This document shows positions 1-7,326 of a DNA stretch of 64,000 nt, piece by piece; the first letter of the stretch is position 1; every line of letters begins with the position of its first letter. The DNA is from Fidelibacterota bacterium SCGC AAA160-B08 (GTDB lineage: Bacteria > Fidelibacterota > Marinisomatia > Marinisomatales > Marinisomataceae). The DNA lies in assembly GCA_000402755.1 (NCBI GenBank), contig AQSD01000001.1, positions 1 to 64,000 of the forward strand. Direction: 5' to 3'. A program made the position numbers and the translations under genes. The notes under the pieces are model-generated. The model was not told the origin of the DNA. It worked only from the letters and a program-made list of their open reading frames with translations, and searched no databases.

Positions 1-54
1 TCTACAGTATCAATGGGAGCAATAGTACTAAGTGCGGCAGCAAAAAAAAATTAA
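1..54 (+). CDS. C-terminal tail of a gene cut by the window edge
   Basis: Frame 1 is open from the first base and stops at TAA 52-54, giving a 17-residue tail that ends in AAAKKN. It overlaps the GTG start of the next gene by 23 bases, as expected in this tightly packed operon. The family cannot be told from so few residues. Because lipid A genes follow, an upstream lipid A gene is a reasonable guess, but it is only a guess. Confidence 0.35.
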   Translation, partial: STVSMGAIVLSAAAKKN

Positions 55-1021
55 GATTGGTGTTGTAGGTGCAGGACATTTAGGTAAATACCATATTAAT
101 CATTTATCTAAACATGCTGATATTGATTTTGTTGGCTTTTTTGATACAAATCAAGATGGTGCTAAAAAAATAGCTAAAGAATTCTCAGTAAAATCATTTG
201 AAAAGATTGATCAATTAATATCTGCGTCAGATGGGGTGCACATTGTTACTCCTACTAATTTTCATTATGAAATTGCTATTCAATGTTTAGAAAAAAATAA
301 AGATATTTTTATTGAAAAGCCTATAACCAACACTACTAAAGAAGCTGATAAAATTATTCAAATAGCCGCGTCTAAAAAATGTATCGTGCAAGTAGGCCAT
401 ATTGAAAGATTCAATCCCACTATTAATAAACTGAAAAATATTGTTTCATCTCCACATTACATTGAAATAGAACGGCTAGCTCCTTTTCAAGCAAGGGGTA
501 CAGAAGTGCCAGTAGTTTTAGATTTAATGGTTCACGATATTGATTTGATTTTATCTATGGTAAATTCAAAAATTATAGACATTCATGCCAGTGGGGCTAA
601 AATGATGAGCAACACAGTAGATCTTGCACATGCACATATTAAGTTTGAAAATGGTGTTGTTGCAAATTTGAAATCTAGTAGGATTGCCCAAAATTATGTT
701 AGAAAAATTCGTACATATGAAAAAAATCTTTACACTATTACAGATTTAATGATTCCTCAAATTGAAGTATATGGCCTTGAAAAAACTTCTACTTTTTCTA
801 GTAGGTGTATCGAGCAAACTATTGATACTGCAGTAGGATCTAAAAAATTATTTTATGAAAAAGTAGTGCCAGAAAAAAAAGATGCCCTATTAGAAGAAAT
901 TAATGATTTTATTAACTGTATCAAAAGTCGACATGCGCCTACCGTAGATGGGAAACAAGGGTTGCAGGCTTTAGAAATTGCTCTAGAGATTGAAAAAAAA
1001 ATTATCCACAATGATAAATAA
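32..1021 (+). CDS. Gfo/Idh/MocA-family NAD(P)-dependent oxidoreductase
   Basis: A 329-residue cytoplasmic oxidoreductase. The N-terminal Rossmann fold shows the dinucleotide motif GVVGAGHLGKYH at about residues 10-21. The family's catalytic-lysine motif appears as FIEKPI near residue 93, and the substrate-side HDID motif near residue 168. Genes of this family often sit beside lpxB in FCB-group and proteobacterial lipid A operons, where they are thought to oxidise a UDP-sugar or related sugar. The true substrate cannot be read from sequence. The start is GTG at 32, because no ATG lies close in front of the Rossmann motif. It overlaps the following lpxB start by 11 bases, so the two are probably translationally coupled. 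Confidence 0.85.
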   Translation: MRQQKKIKIGVVGAGHLGKYHINHLSKHADIDFVGFFDTNQDGAKKIAKEFSVKSFEKIDQLISASDGVHIVTPTNFHYEIAIQCLEKNKDIFIEKPITNTTKEADKIIQIAASKKCIVQVGHIERFNPTINKLKNIVSSPHYIEIERLAPFQARGTEVPVVLDLMVHDIDLILSMVNSKIIDIHASGAKMMSNTVDLAHAHIKFENGVVANLKSSRIAQNYVRKIRTYEKNLYTITDLMIPQIEVYGLEKTSTFSSRCIEQTIDTAVGSKKLFYEKVVPEKKDALLEEINDFINCIKSRHAPTVDGKQGLQALEIALEIEKKIIHNDK

Positions 1022-2120
1022 AAAAATAGTAGTTATTGCTGGAGAAGATTCAGGAGACTTGCATGGATCTTATCTTATAAAAGCTCTAAAAGAATCTAAT
1101 AAAAATTATAAATTTTATGGAATTGGTGGAGAAAAAATGATTCAACAAGGGTTAACTCCTATTGAACATATTAAAAATCTAAATGTCATCGGCTTAGTTG
1201 AAGTATTAAAGCATTACCCGAGAATTAAACGAATTTTCAATAAAACATTATTATTCATAAAAAATACACGGCCAGAAAAAGTCATCTTAATTGATTATCC
1301 TGGATTCAACTTAAGATTAGCAAAAAAAATATCAAATATGGGTATAGAGGTTTCTTATTTTATATTGCCACAAGTTTGGGCCTGGAGAAGTTCGCGAGCA
1401 AAAATCTTGGAGGAAAATACTGATAAGCGCATTAGTATTATTCCTTTGGAAGAAGATTGGTTTAAAAAGCGTGATATTGAAATTTTATATGTTGGTAACC
1501 CGTTAATAGATCTAAAAAATATCGAAGCAGACAAGAGTGCTTTATACAAAAAATATAATATTTCATCGGGCGATAAGATTGTTGCATTGATGCCTGGTAG
1601 CCGAAAATCTGAAATTCAAAAACATTGGCCAATTTTTTTACAAACATTAAACCTATTAAAAAAACAATCATCCTATAATATAGTTCCCATACTGCTTAAA
1701 GCGCCTAATGTTGTAATCGATAATATCCCTAGCGATATTATTACTATTAAAGAAGACCACTATGAGGTCCTTTCTGTCGCAGATGCGGCTATTGTATGCT
1801 CAGGCACAGCCACGCTTGAAACAGCAATCCTGGGTTGCCCAATGGTAGTCTGCTATAAACTATCCTCTATTACTTGGTTTTTAGCGCAAAAAATGTCTTC
1901 TGTAAAATATCTTTCTTTGGTAAACCTCATTGGTAATAAAGATATTGTGAAAGAATTATTGCAAAATGATATGAACGCTAACAATATAACAAAACAAATC
2001 ATTTACTTATTATCAGAAGAGGGTCAAGAAAAAACTAAAACAGATTATCGTGAGTTAATAAATTCTTTAACTTCTAAGACAAATCCATATAAAGAAGCTG
2101 CTAAATATATTTTACAATAA
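1011..2120 (+). CDS. lpxB: lipid-A-disaccharide synthase
   Basis: LpxB joins UDP-2,3-diacylglucosamine and lipid X (2,3-diacylglucosamine 1-phosphate) to form the tetraacyl disaccharide of lipid A, at the inner face of the cytoplasmic membrane. The family signatures are clear: GEDSGDLHGS near the N-terminus, PQVWAW in the middle, and the nucleotide-sugar loop LMPGSRKSEI. At about 369 residues it has the normal family length. I chose the ATG at 1011, giving MINKKIVVIAGE, over an in-frame TTG at 990, because family members begin just before this beta strand. It overlaps the upstream gene by 11 bases and is followed 3 bases later by the acyltransferase gene. Confidence 0.95.
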   Translation: MINKKIVVIAGEDSGDLHGSYLIKALKESNKNYKFYGIGGEKMIQQGLTPIEHIKNLNVIGLVEVLKHYPRIKRIFNKTLLFIKNTRPEKVILIDYPGFNLRLAKKISNMGIEVSYFILPQVWAWRSSRAKILEENTDKRISIIPLEEDWFKKRDIEILYVGNPLIDLKNIEADKSALYKKYNISSGDKIVALMPGSRKSEIQKHWPIFLQTLNLLKKQSSYNIVPILLKAPNVVIDNIPSDIITIKEDHYEVLSVADAAIVCSGTATLETAILGCPMVVCYKLSSITWFLAQKMSSVKYLSLVNLIGNKDIVKELLQNDMNANNITKQIIYLLSEEGQEKTKTDYRELINSLTSKTNPYKEAAKYILQ

Positions 2121-2123
2121 ATT

Positions 2124-2750
2124 ATGATGTATAAAATCAAAACATTTGCTCTAAAACTAGTAATCAATTTTTTATATGGGTTTAATAGTTGGGAAGTTGT
2201 CGGCGAAGAAAATATTCAAAATTTAGTATCAAAAAATAAGTCGTTTATCCTGGTCACTTGGCATGGAAAAGTATTGGCTGTTTTTAAATATTTTGCCAAT
2301 AAAAATTATATTGGACTTGCAAGCAAAAGCAAGGATGGAAGTCTTATTGTTGATGTTGGAATAAAAATGGGGTATAAGTTTGTTAGAGGATCAAGCGGCA
2401 AGGGTGGTAGTGAGGCCTATAAAGATATGATCAAATTATTGCAAAAACCTTCTATTCAACTGATTATTACACCCGATGGACCAACAGGTCCTGAACACAT
2501 TCCAAAGCCTGGCGCAGTACGTCTAGCAAGAGAAAGCGGCGTCCCTATAGTTCCAGTAATTGGTCATGCGTCAAAAAGTTGGAAATTTCAAAATTGGCAT
2601 ACGTTTTATATTAGTAAGCCCTTCAGTAGAACAAAGATGGTTATTGGAGATCCTATTTATTTCGACGCTGAACAATCAGTGGAGGAGTGTCTAGATATTG
2701 TTAAAAATGCGTTATCTACTACAGACAAAAAGGCCTCTTCAGATGCATAA
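2124..2750 (+). CDS. DUF374 lysophospholipid-acyltransferase-like protein
   Basis: A 208-residue protein of the DUF374 (COG2121) branch of the LPLAT superfamily. Signatures are the TWHGK block near residue 46, where the His replaces the usual NHxxxxD histidine, ASKSKDG, RGSSGKGG, and TPDGPTGP near residue 115, followed by PVIGHAS. The family is regularly found with lpxB/lpxK or Kdo transferase genes and is believed to act on lipid A or another envelope lipid, but its substrate is not established. ATG at 2124 or 2127 would both work. The 3' end overlaps the lpxK start by 8 bases. Confidence 0.85.
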   Translation: MMYKIKTFALKLVINFLYGFNSWEVVGEENIQNLVSKNKSFILVTWHGKVLAVFKYFANKNYIGLASKSKDGSLIVDVGIKMGYKFVRGSSGKGGSEAYKDMIKLLQKPSIQLIITPDGPTGPEHIPKPGAVRLARESGVPIVPVIGHASKSWKFQNWHTFYISKPFSRTKMVIGDPIYFDAEQSVEECLDIVKNALSTTDKKASSDA

Positions 2751-3741
2751 AATTTTCTCCTTTATTCTGTTTTTATTTCCAATACATCTAGTGTTTATTA
2801 AAATCAAAAATTTTTTATACGATAATAACATTATTGATCCTATAAAGATTGATACTAAAATTATTAGTATCGGTAATGTCTCTTTGGGTGGTGCAGGAAA
2901 AACTCCTTTTACAATCGCTCTATCTAATTTTTTAAAAGAAAAGATGGGGGTTTCTGTAGGCGTAGTGACAAGAGGATATGGAAGAAGAAATAGTCACCAT
3001 AATTTTTTATTTAACAACCACTCTTGGCAAGATTGTGGAGATGAGGTTATAGTTTTAACAAATAATCTTTCTCGTTCTATACCGGTTTATATATCAAGCA
3101 ATAAAATTTTAGGCGCAAAAGAACTGTCTAGTTTAGGTTGTGATATTGTAATATTAGATGATGCTTTTCAACATCGTAAATTAGGTCGAGATATTGATAT
3201 TGTACTTTTAAGCCCAGATGAGCTTGTGCCTAAAAACCAAAAGACTTTTCCTTGGGGCCTATTAAGAGAGCCCTTCTATAATATAAAACGGGCTAATATT
3301 ATTATTGCCACTAAAATGAATTTATACAATAGCAAGATACTCCCCCCAAATAGCTTCCCTCTCAATACTAGCTTCCAAAAAGAATTATTGTCTTCAGATG
3401 ACGCATCTAAAATAACCATCAAACAATTATCAAAATTAAAAAATATAATGTCCTTATGTGGTATTGGAAAACCAGTAAGTTTTCAAAATAGCTTAGAAAG
3501 CTTAGATATCTCTGTTAAAAAACACTTAACCTATTCGGACCATCACAGCTTTACAGAAAAAGACATAGCAAATATTCTTTCTCACATAGAAAAGCTCAAT
3601 ATAGAGTCAATTGTATGTACTGAAAAAGATTGGGTTAAATTAATGGACTTTGACGACGAAATAAGTATTCCAATTTATGCAATTAGACTTAACTACTGCC
3701 TAAACAAGGACATTGAAGATGCTGTTTTACGTCTATTATAA
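2743..3741 (+). CDS. lpxK: tetraacyldisaccharide 4'-kinase
   Basis: LpxK phosphorylates the 4'-position of the lipid A disaccharide using ATP at the membrane. The Walker A motif reads SLGGAGKTP, followed by VTRGYGRR and GDEVIVL. ILDDAFQHRKL is the family's conserved DDxxQH block. An N-terminal hydrophobic segment (IFSFILFLFPIHLVF) matches the membrane anchor of the family. The start is the ATG at 2743, inside the end of the upstream gene; an upstream TTG at 2698 would add an unlikely leader. At about 332 residues it is normal in size. It is the last gene of the operon. No Kdo transferase (waaA) is next to it. Confidence 0.93.
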   Translation: MHKIFSFILFLFPIHLVFIKIKNFLYDNNIIDPIKIDTKIISIGNVSLGGAGKTPFTIALSNFLKEKMGVSVGVVTRGYGRRNSHHNFLFNNHSWQDCGDEVIVLTNNLSRSIPVYISSNKILGAKELSSLGCDIVILDDAFQHRKLGRDIDIVLLSPDELVPKNQKTFPWGLLREPFYNIKRANIIIATKMNLYNSKILPPNSFPLNTSFQKELLSSDDASKITIKQLSKLKNIMSLCGIGKPVSFQNSLESLDISVKKHLTYSDHHSFTEKDIANILSHIEKLNIESIVCTEKDWVKLMDFDDEISIPIYAIRLNYCLNKDIEDAVLRLL

Positions 3742-3745
3742 ATAT

Positions 3746-3774
3746 TTGACATTGCTTATGTTATAAGCTAAGTT
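3746..3774 (+). promoter_or_regulatory. possible promoter and small inverted repeat before exbB
   Basis: A TTGACA -35-like hexamer (3746-3751) is followed 17 bases later by a weak TAAGTT. Between them lies a perfect 6-bp inverted repeat, GCTTAT/ATAAGC (3754-3759 and 3763-3768), which could be an operator. The -10 match is poor, so the promoter call is tentative. Confidence 0.3.
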
Positions 3775-3793
3775 TTTGAACATTTAACACATT

Positions 3794-3799
3794 AGGAGG
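3794..3799 (+). promoter_or_regulatory. strong Shine-Dalgarno site of exbB
   Basis: AGGAGG lies 6 bases before the ATG at 3806 and fixes the exbB start. Such perfect sites are rare in Bacteroidota, so it also helps place the organism outside that phylum. Confidence 0.75.
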
Positions 3800-3805
3800 A
3801 TTTAA

Positions 3806-4411
3806 ATGGTAGAATTATTTTTAGAAGGTGGGCCTTTTATGTGGCCAATTTTATTACTTTTATTAGCAGGTTTAGCATTAGTCGGAGAACGTGCATACTC
3901 ATTAAACCAATCACAATCAGATTCTGAAGGATTTATGGATGCATTAAGACAGTCATTAAAATCTGGTGGATCAAAAAAAGCTTTGGATGTTTGTACTAGT
4001 CATGATGGGCCTGTATCAAATATTTGTTCAGCTGGATTAAAAAGAGTTGGTAAGGGAAGCGACCGAATAGAGAAAGCAATTGAAAATGCAGGATCTCTTG
4101 AAATGGCTTTCTTAGAAAAAAATATGGGTTGGTTAACAGCAATTATTGCTATTGCACCTATGATGGGCTTTACAGGAACTGTAGCTGGTATGATTTTTGC
4201 ATTTGACGCTATTGCGGCGGCAAATGATATTTCGCCGGCAGTAGTAGCTGTAGGTATCTCTCAAGCATTATTAACAACAGCTTTTGGGTTGATTGTTGCG
4301 ATGATTATTCAAATCGCTCAAAACTTCTTTTCTTCTATGATTGATGCAATGGTTTTAGACATGGAAGAAAGATCAATCGAATTAACAGATCTCTTAAGAG
4401 ACGCTAAATAG
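3806..4411 (+). CDS. exbB: MotA/TolQ/ExbB proton channel family protein
   Basis: The 201-residue inner-membrane channel subunit of a TonB- or Tol-type energy transducer. It has a hydrophobic helix at about residues 8-27 and a cytoplasmic loop. Two more helices follow in the conserved MotA/ExbB block, with PMMGFTGTVAGM at about 115-126 and GISQALLTTAFGLIVAM at about 150-166. The short N-terminus without a signal peptide is normal for ExbB. A perfect Shine-Dalgarno sits upstream. It is the first gene of a four-gene operon with two ExbD proteins and a TonB, so TonB energisation fits better than Tol-Pal, which would carry TolB and Pal. Confidence 0.92.
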   Translation: MVELFLEGGPFMWPILLLLLAGLALVGERAYSLNQSQSDSEGFMDALRQSLKSGGSKKALDVCTSHDGPVSNICSAGLKRVGKGSDRIEKAIENAGSLEMAFLEKNMGWLTAIIAIAPMMGFTGTVAGMIFAFDAIAAANDISPAVVAVGISQALLTTAFGLIVAMIIQIAQNFFSSMIDAMVLDMEERSIELTDLLRDAK

Positions 4412-4415
4412 TTAA

Positions 4416-4814
4416 ATGGCAATAAGAGAGAGAAAAGCTAGAACTGGGGCTATTCCTGAAGGTGGAATGGCGGACATTGCCTTTTTATTGTTGGTATTCT
4501 TCTTAGTAACTACAACTATCGATATGGATAAGGGGCTAGGAATTATTTTACCAGCTGAAGGGCAAGAACTAGAAATCAATAAGAAAAATATTCTTAATTG
4601 TTTGATTAGTTCTTCTGGAGCTGTATTGCTTGGCGGTGAACCCGTAGAGCTAAAAGACTTGAGTCGTAGGGTTCAAGAAGAATTAAGAGAAAATGATAAA
4701 CTAATTGTGTCTGTAAAGGCTCATGAAAAAGCACAATATGATGTTTATATAGAAGTCTTAGATCAATTAAAATTAGCAAAAGCTACTCGTATATCAATAG
4801 CGGAGACAGAATGA
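4416..4814 (+). CDS. exbD: ExbD/TolR family biopolymer transport protein (first copy)
   Basis: A 132-residue ExbD with a single N-terminal membrane helix, MADIAFLLLVFFLVTTT, at about residues 18-34. The helix starts with Asp20, the proton-relay aspartate of the family. The rest is a small periplasmic domain (about 40-132). It follows exbB after 4 bases and overlaps the second exbD by 4 bases (ATGA). With ExbB it forms the proton channel that drives TonB. Confidence 0.92.
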   Translation: MAIRERKARTGAIPEGGMADIAFLLLVFFLVTTTIDMDKGLGIILPAEGQELEINKKNILNCLISSSGAVLLGGEPVELKDLSRRVQEELRENDKLIVSVKAHEKAQYDVYIEVLDQLKLAKATRISIAETE

Positions 4815-5224
4815 AATTTAGAAGAAAGTCTGGCGTAGAATCAAAAATATCAACCTCCTCAATGCCCGATATTATATTTATGCTTCTTATCTTTTTTATG
4901 GTTACGACTGTATTAAGGGAATATTCAGGTCTTCCTGTTTCTTTGCCAAAAGCAGAGCGCATTGAAAAGCTAGAGTCTAAGAGACACACATCAGACATAT
5001 GGGTATCCAAAGATGGGTTGATATCTATTGAAGATAAATTATTTAACAACGATGATGTACGTCATGTGATGTATGAAAAAAGAGCTTCAGACCCACAGCT
5101 AACAGTTTCACTAAAGGCTGACCAAGCCGCTAGAATGGAAATTATTTCTGGAATACATAATGAGCTAAGAAAAGCCGATGCACTTAAATTAAATTATTCT
5201 ACTAAAGTAAAGGCGCCTAATTAA
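4811..5224 (+). CDS. exbD: ExbD/TolR family biopolymer transport protein (second copy)
   Basis: A 137-residue ExbD paralogue with the same design: the membrane helix SMPDIIFMLLIFFMVTTV, with Asp20 at the equivalent position, then a periplasmic domain. The two copies are clearly diverged outside the helix, which suggests a heteromeric ExbD pair rather than a recent duplication. Tandem exbD genes between exbB and tonB are known in several FCB bacteria. The stop overlaps the TonB start by one base (TAATG). Confidence 0.92.
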   Translation: MKFRRKSGVESKISTSSMPDIIFMLLIFFMVTTVLREYSGLPVSLPKAERIEKLESKRHTSDIWVSKDGLISIEDKLFNNDDVRHVMYEKRASDPQLTVSLKADQAARMEIISGIHNELRKADALKLNYSTKVKAPN

Positions 5225-5922
5225 TGGATTTTGATACTCTAAAAAAGTTCTTTTCAAAAATTAGCCCAGTTTCTTCAACTGTTGATTTTTTATTAACGCG
5301 TGCAAAACTTTCTAAGTATACCTTAAAACAAAAGTATTCTACTGTAGTAAGAATTGGTGGTTTGTTTGGATGTATTTTAACGTTATTAAGTTTTTATAGC
5401 TTACAGCGTTTTGAAAATGATATCGAAATTGAAACAGAAGGCCAAATTATTATTGAAAATATTGAGATACCAGAAACGCAACAATTTGAAACACCTCCAC
5501 CTCCTGCTAGACCTTCTATACCGGTAGAGTCAGAAGATGATGATCTTGCAGATGATTTAACAATTGAGGAAACAGATTTAGATAACTTTGATGCGTGGGA
5601 TGCACCACCTCCACCTCCGTCGGGTCCACAAGTAAAATTTATTCCATATGACAAAGCTCCTGTTCCATTAATGCCTATTAGGCCCGTATATCCAGATATT
5701 GCACAAGAGGCAGGGATTGAAGGTCAAGTGATTGTTCAGTGCTTTATTGATAAAAAAGGCAAAGTAACAGAAACTATTATTCTTAAAGGTATTCCAAACA
5801 CAGGTTTAAACGAGTCAGCTATTGCAGCTCTTAGAAAAACACGATTTAGGCCAGCAAAGCAGCGTGAAACTAAGGTGGGTGTGTGGATTACTATTCCAAT
5901 TAATTTTACTCTACAAAATTAA
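5224..5922 (+). CDS. tonB: TonB family energy-transducing protein
   Basis: A 232-residue TonB. One membrane helix lies at about residues 43-60 (GGLFGCILTLLSFYSL). A proline- and acid-rich periplasmic linker follows, with PPPPARP and PPPPPSGP runs at about 90-140. The C-terminal TonB domain (about 150-230) shows PVYPDIAQEAGIEGQV and the terminal ALRKTRFRPA block. It contacts the TonB box of outer-membrane receptors and passes on the energy of the ExbB/ExbD channel. The cytoplasmic tail of about 40 residues is longer than in E. coli TonB, as is usual in FCB bacteria. It overlaps the convergent downstream gene by 4 bases. Confidence 0.93.
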   Translation: MDFDTLKKFFSKISPVSSTVDFLLTRAKLSKYTLKQKYSTVVRIGGLFGCILTLLSFYSLQRFENDIEIETEGQIIIENIEIPETQQFETPPPPARPSIPVESEDDDLADDLTIEETDLDNFDAWDAPPPPPSGPQVKFIPYDKAPVPLMPIRPVYPDIAQEAGIEGQVIVQCFIDKKGKVTETIILKGIPNTGLNESAIAALRKTRFRPAKQRETKVGVWITIPINFTLQN

Positions 5923-6560
5923 TCTAGAACAGATAGTGTGTTTAGCGTAGAGTCGCCAAAACCTATTTCAATTTTATCGCCAACTTTCAAAGGTCCAACC
6001 CCTTCAGGAGTCCCAGTAAATATTAAATCTCCCTCGATAAGAGGAATCTTGTTCGATAAAAAATTAATTTGCTCTGCAAAAGAAGATATCATCTGATTTG
6101 AGTTCCCCTTTTGTTTTTTTTCGTCGTTAAGGTTAAGCCAAAAATCTTCTTTGATTGGCTCATCTGAGAACTCTGAAACAACAGCAGACCCCAAAAAAGA
6201 TTTTGATAAAAGCCACGGAAGCTTATCTTCCTTGAGTTGATTTTGATAATTTCGTTTAGTTAGATCAATTCCCACAGTATACCCACCTATAAAAGACGAT
6301 GCGTCTTTAGTTGATGTACTGATACCGCTTTTTCCCACTAACAACACAATTTCTACCTCATATTGAATATCTTTATTTTGAGATAAATAAATTTTGTTTG
6401 TTGTATTTAGCGCTGGAAGTGATTTTTGAAAAAAGAAGGGTTCTTTTGGCTTGGCATTATTTAACTCCTTAATGTGCTCACTATAATTACGTCCAATACA
6501 ATAAATATTTCTTACTAAAACACTCTCGCCATTATTTTTTTTAATATGATAATTTTTCAA
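5919..6560 (-). CDS. fumarylacetoacetate hydrolase (FAH) family protein
   Basis: A protein of about 213 residues with the FAH fold. Visible motifs are YCIGRNYSEH near the N-terminus, the metal-ligand block YEVEIVLLVGK (the E-x-E pair), GYTVGIDLTKR, and the C-terminal FTGTPEGVGPL. This short form resembles the YcgM/FAHD1 group, which includes acylpyruvase and oxaloacetate decarboxylase activities; the exact reaction is not readable. I prefer the TTG at 6560, because longer starts run into the end of sdhB. It sits downstream of sdhCAB on the same strand, so an oxaloacetate-related role beside the TCA enzyme is possible but inferred. Confidence 0.8.
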   Translation of the reverse strand: MKNYHIKKNNGESVLVRNIYCIGRNYSEHIKELNNAKPKEPFFFQKSLPALNTTNKIYLSQNKDIQYEVEIVLLVGKSGISTSTKDASSFIGGYTVGIDLTKRNYQNQLKEDKLPWLLSKSFLGSAVVSEFSDEPIKEDFWLNLNDEKKQKGNSNQMISSFAEQINFLSNKIPLIEGDLIFTGTPEGVGPLKVGDKIEIGFGDSTLNTLSVLD

Positions 6561-6567
6561 AGTTAGC

Positions 6568-7326
6568 CTATTTTTTTTCAAAAAGGTTGGATACTTGCGC
6601 CTTAACAAACTCTCTATTTAGTCGAGCAATATTGGTTTGTCCAATTTCTTTTGGACATTCTGCTGAACATGCCCCGGTGTTTGTACAAGCACCAAAACCC
6701 TCTGCATCCATCGTTGCAACCATCTTATTTACTCTTTCTGTTTTCTCTTTTTGTCCTTGGGGAAGTAGGGCTAAATGAGATACTTTTGCTGAAGTGAATA
6801 GCATAGCTGAAGAATTTTTACAAGCTGCCACACAGGCCCCACAACCAATACATGCTGCCGAAAGAAATGCTTCGTCTGCGTTATTTTTATCAATTGAAAT
6901 TTTATTAGCCTCGCTTGCTTCGCCAGTATCTACTGATACAAAACCTGCAGATGAAATAATACGATCAAAAGACTGTCTATCTACAGACAAGTCTTTAATC
7001 ACGCCAAACGATTTGGCTCTAAAAGGTTCTAACAAAATATCATCTTCATCATTAAAAGATCTCATATGTAACTGACAAACAGTAGTAGCTTTTTGGGGAC
7101 CATGAGGCCTCCCATTAATCATAAAGCCGCATGAACCACATATACCCTCTCTACAGTCATGGTCAAACGCCACTGGGTCTTGTTGCTCTTTAATGAGTTT
7201 GTTATTTAGAATGTCTAACATTTCTAAAAAAGAAATATTAGGATCGACATTCTCAAGACGATAGTCGTGAAGCTTACCTTCGTTTGTATTAGATTTTTGT
7301 CTCCAAATTTTTAAGTTAATATTCAT
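6568..7326 (-). CDS. sdhB: succinate dehydrogenase/fumarate reductase iron-sulfur subunit
   Basis: A 252-residue electron-transfer subunit. The [2Fe-2S] ligands lie in CREGICGSCG with a further Cys in TTVCQLH. The [4Fe-4S] ligands are in CIGCGACVAAC, and the [3Fe-4S] ligands in CTNTGACSAECP. It carries electrons between the SdhA flavin and the quinone site of SdhC. The ATG at 7326 overlaps the sdhA stop by one base (TAATG), which fixes the start. Sequence style and the single cytochrome subunit match the Bacteroidota/Campylobacterota/Bacillus type of the complex. The direction, succinate oxidation or fumarate reduction, cannot be told from sequence. Confidence 0.95.
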   Translation of the reverse strand: MNINLKIWRQKSNTNEGKLHDYRLENVDPNISFLEMLDILNNKLIKEQQDPVAFDHDCREGICGSCGFMINGRPHGPQKATTVCQLHMRSFNDEDDILLEPFRAKSFGVIKDLSVDRQSFDRIISSAGFVSVDTGEASEANKISIDKNNADEAFLSAACIGCGACVAACKNSSAMLFTSAKVSHLALLPQGQKEKTERVNKMVATMDAEGFGACTNTGACSAECPKEIGQTNIARLNREFVKAQVSNLFEKK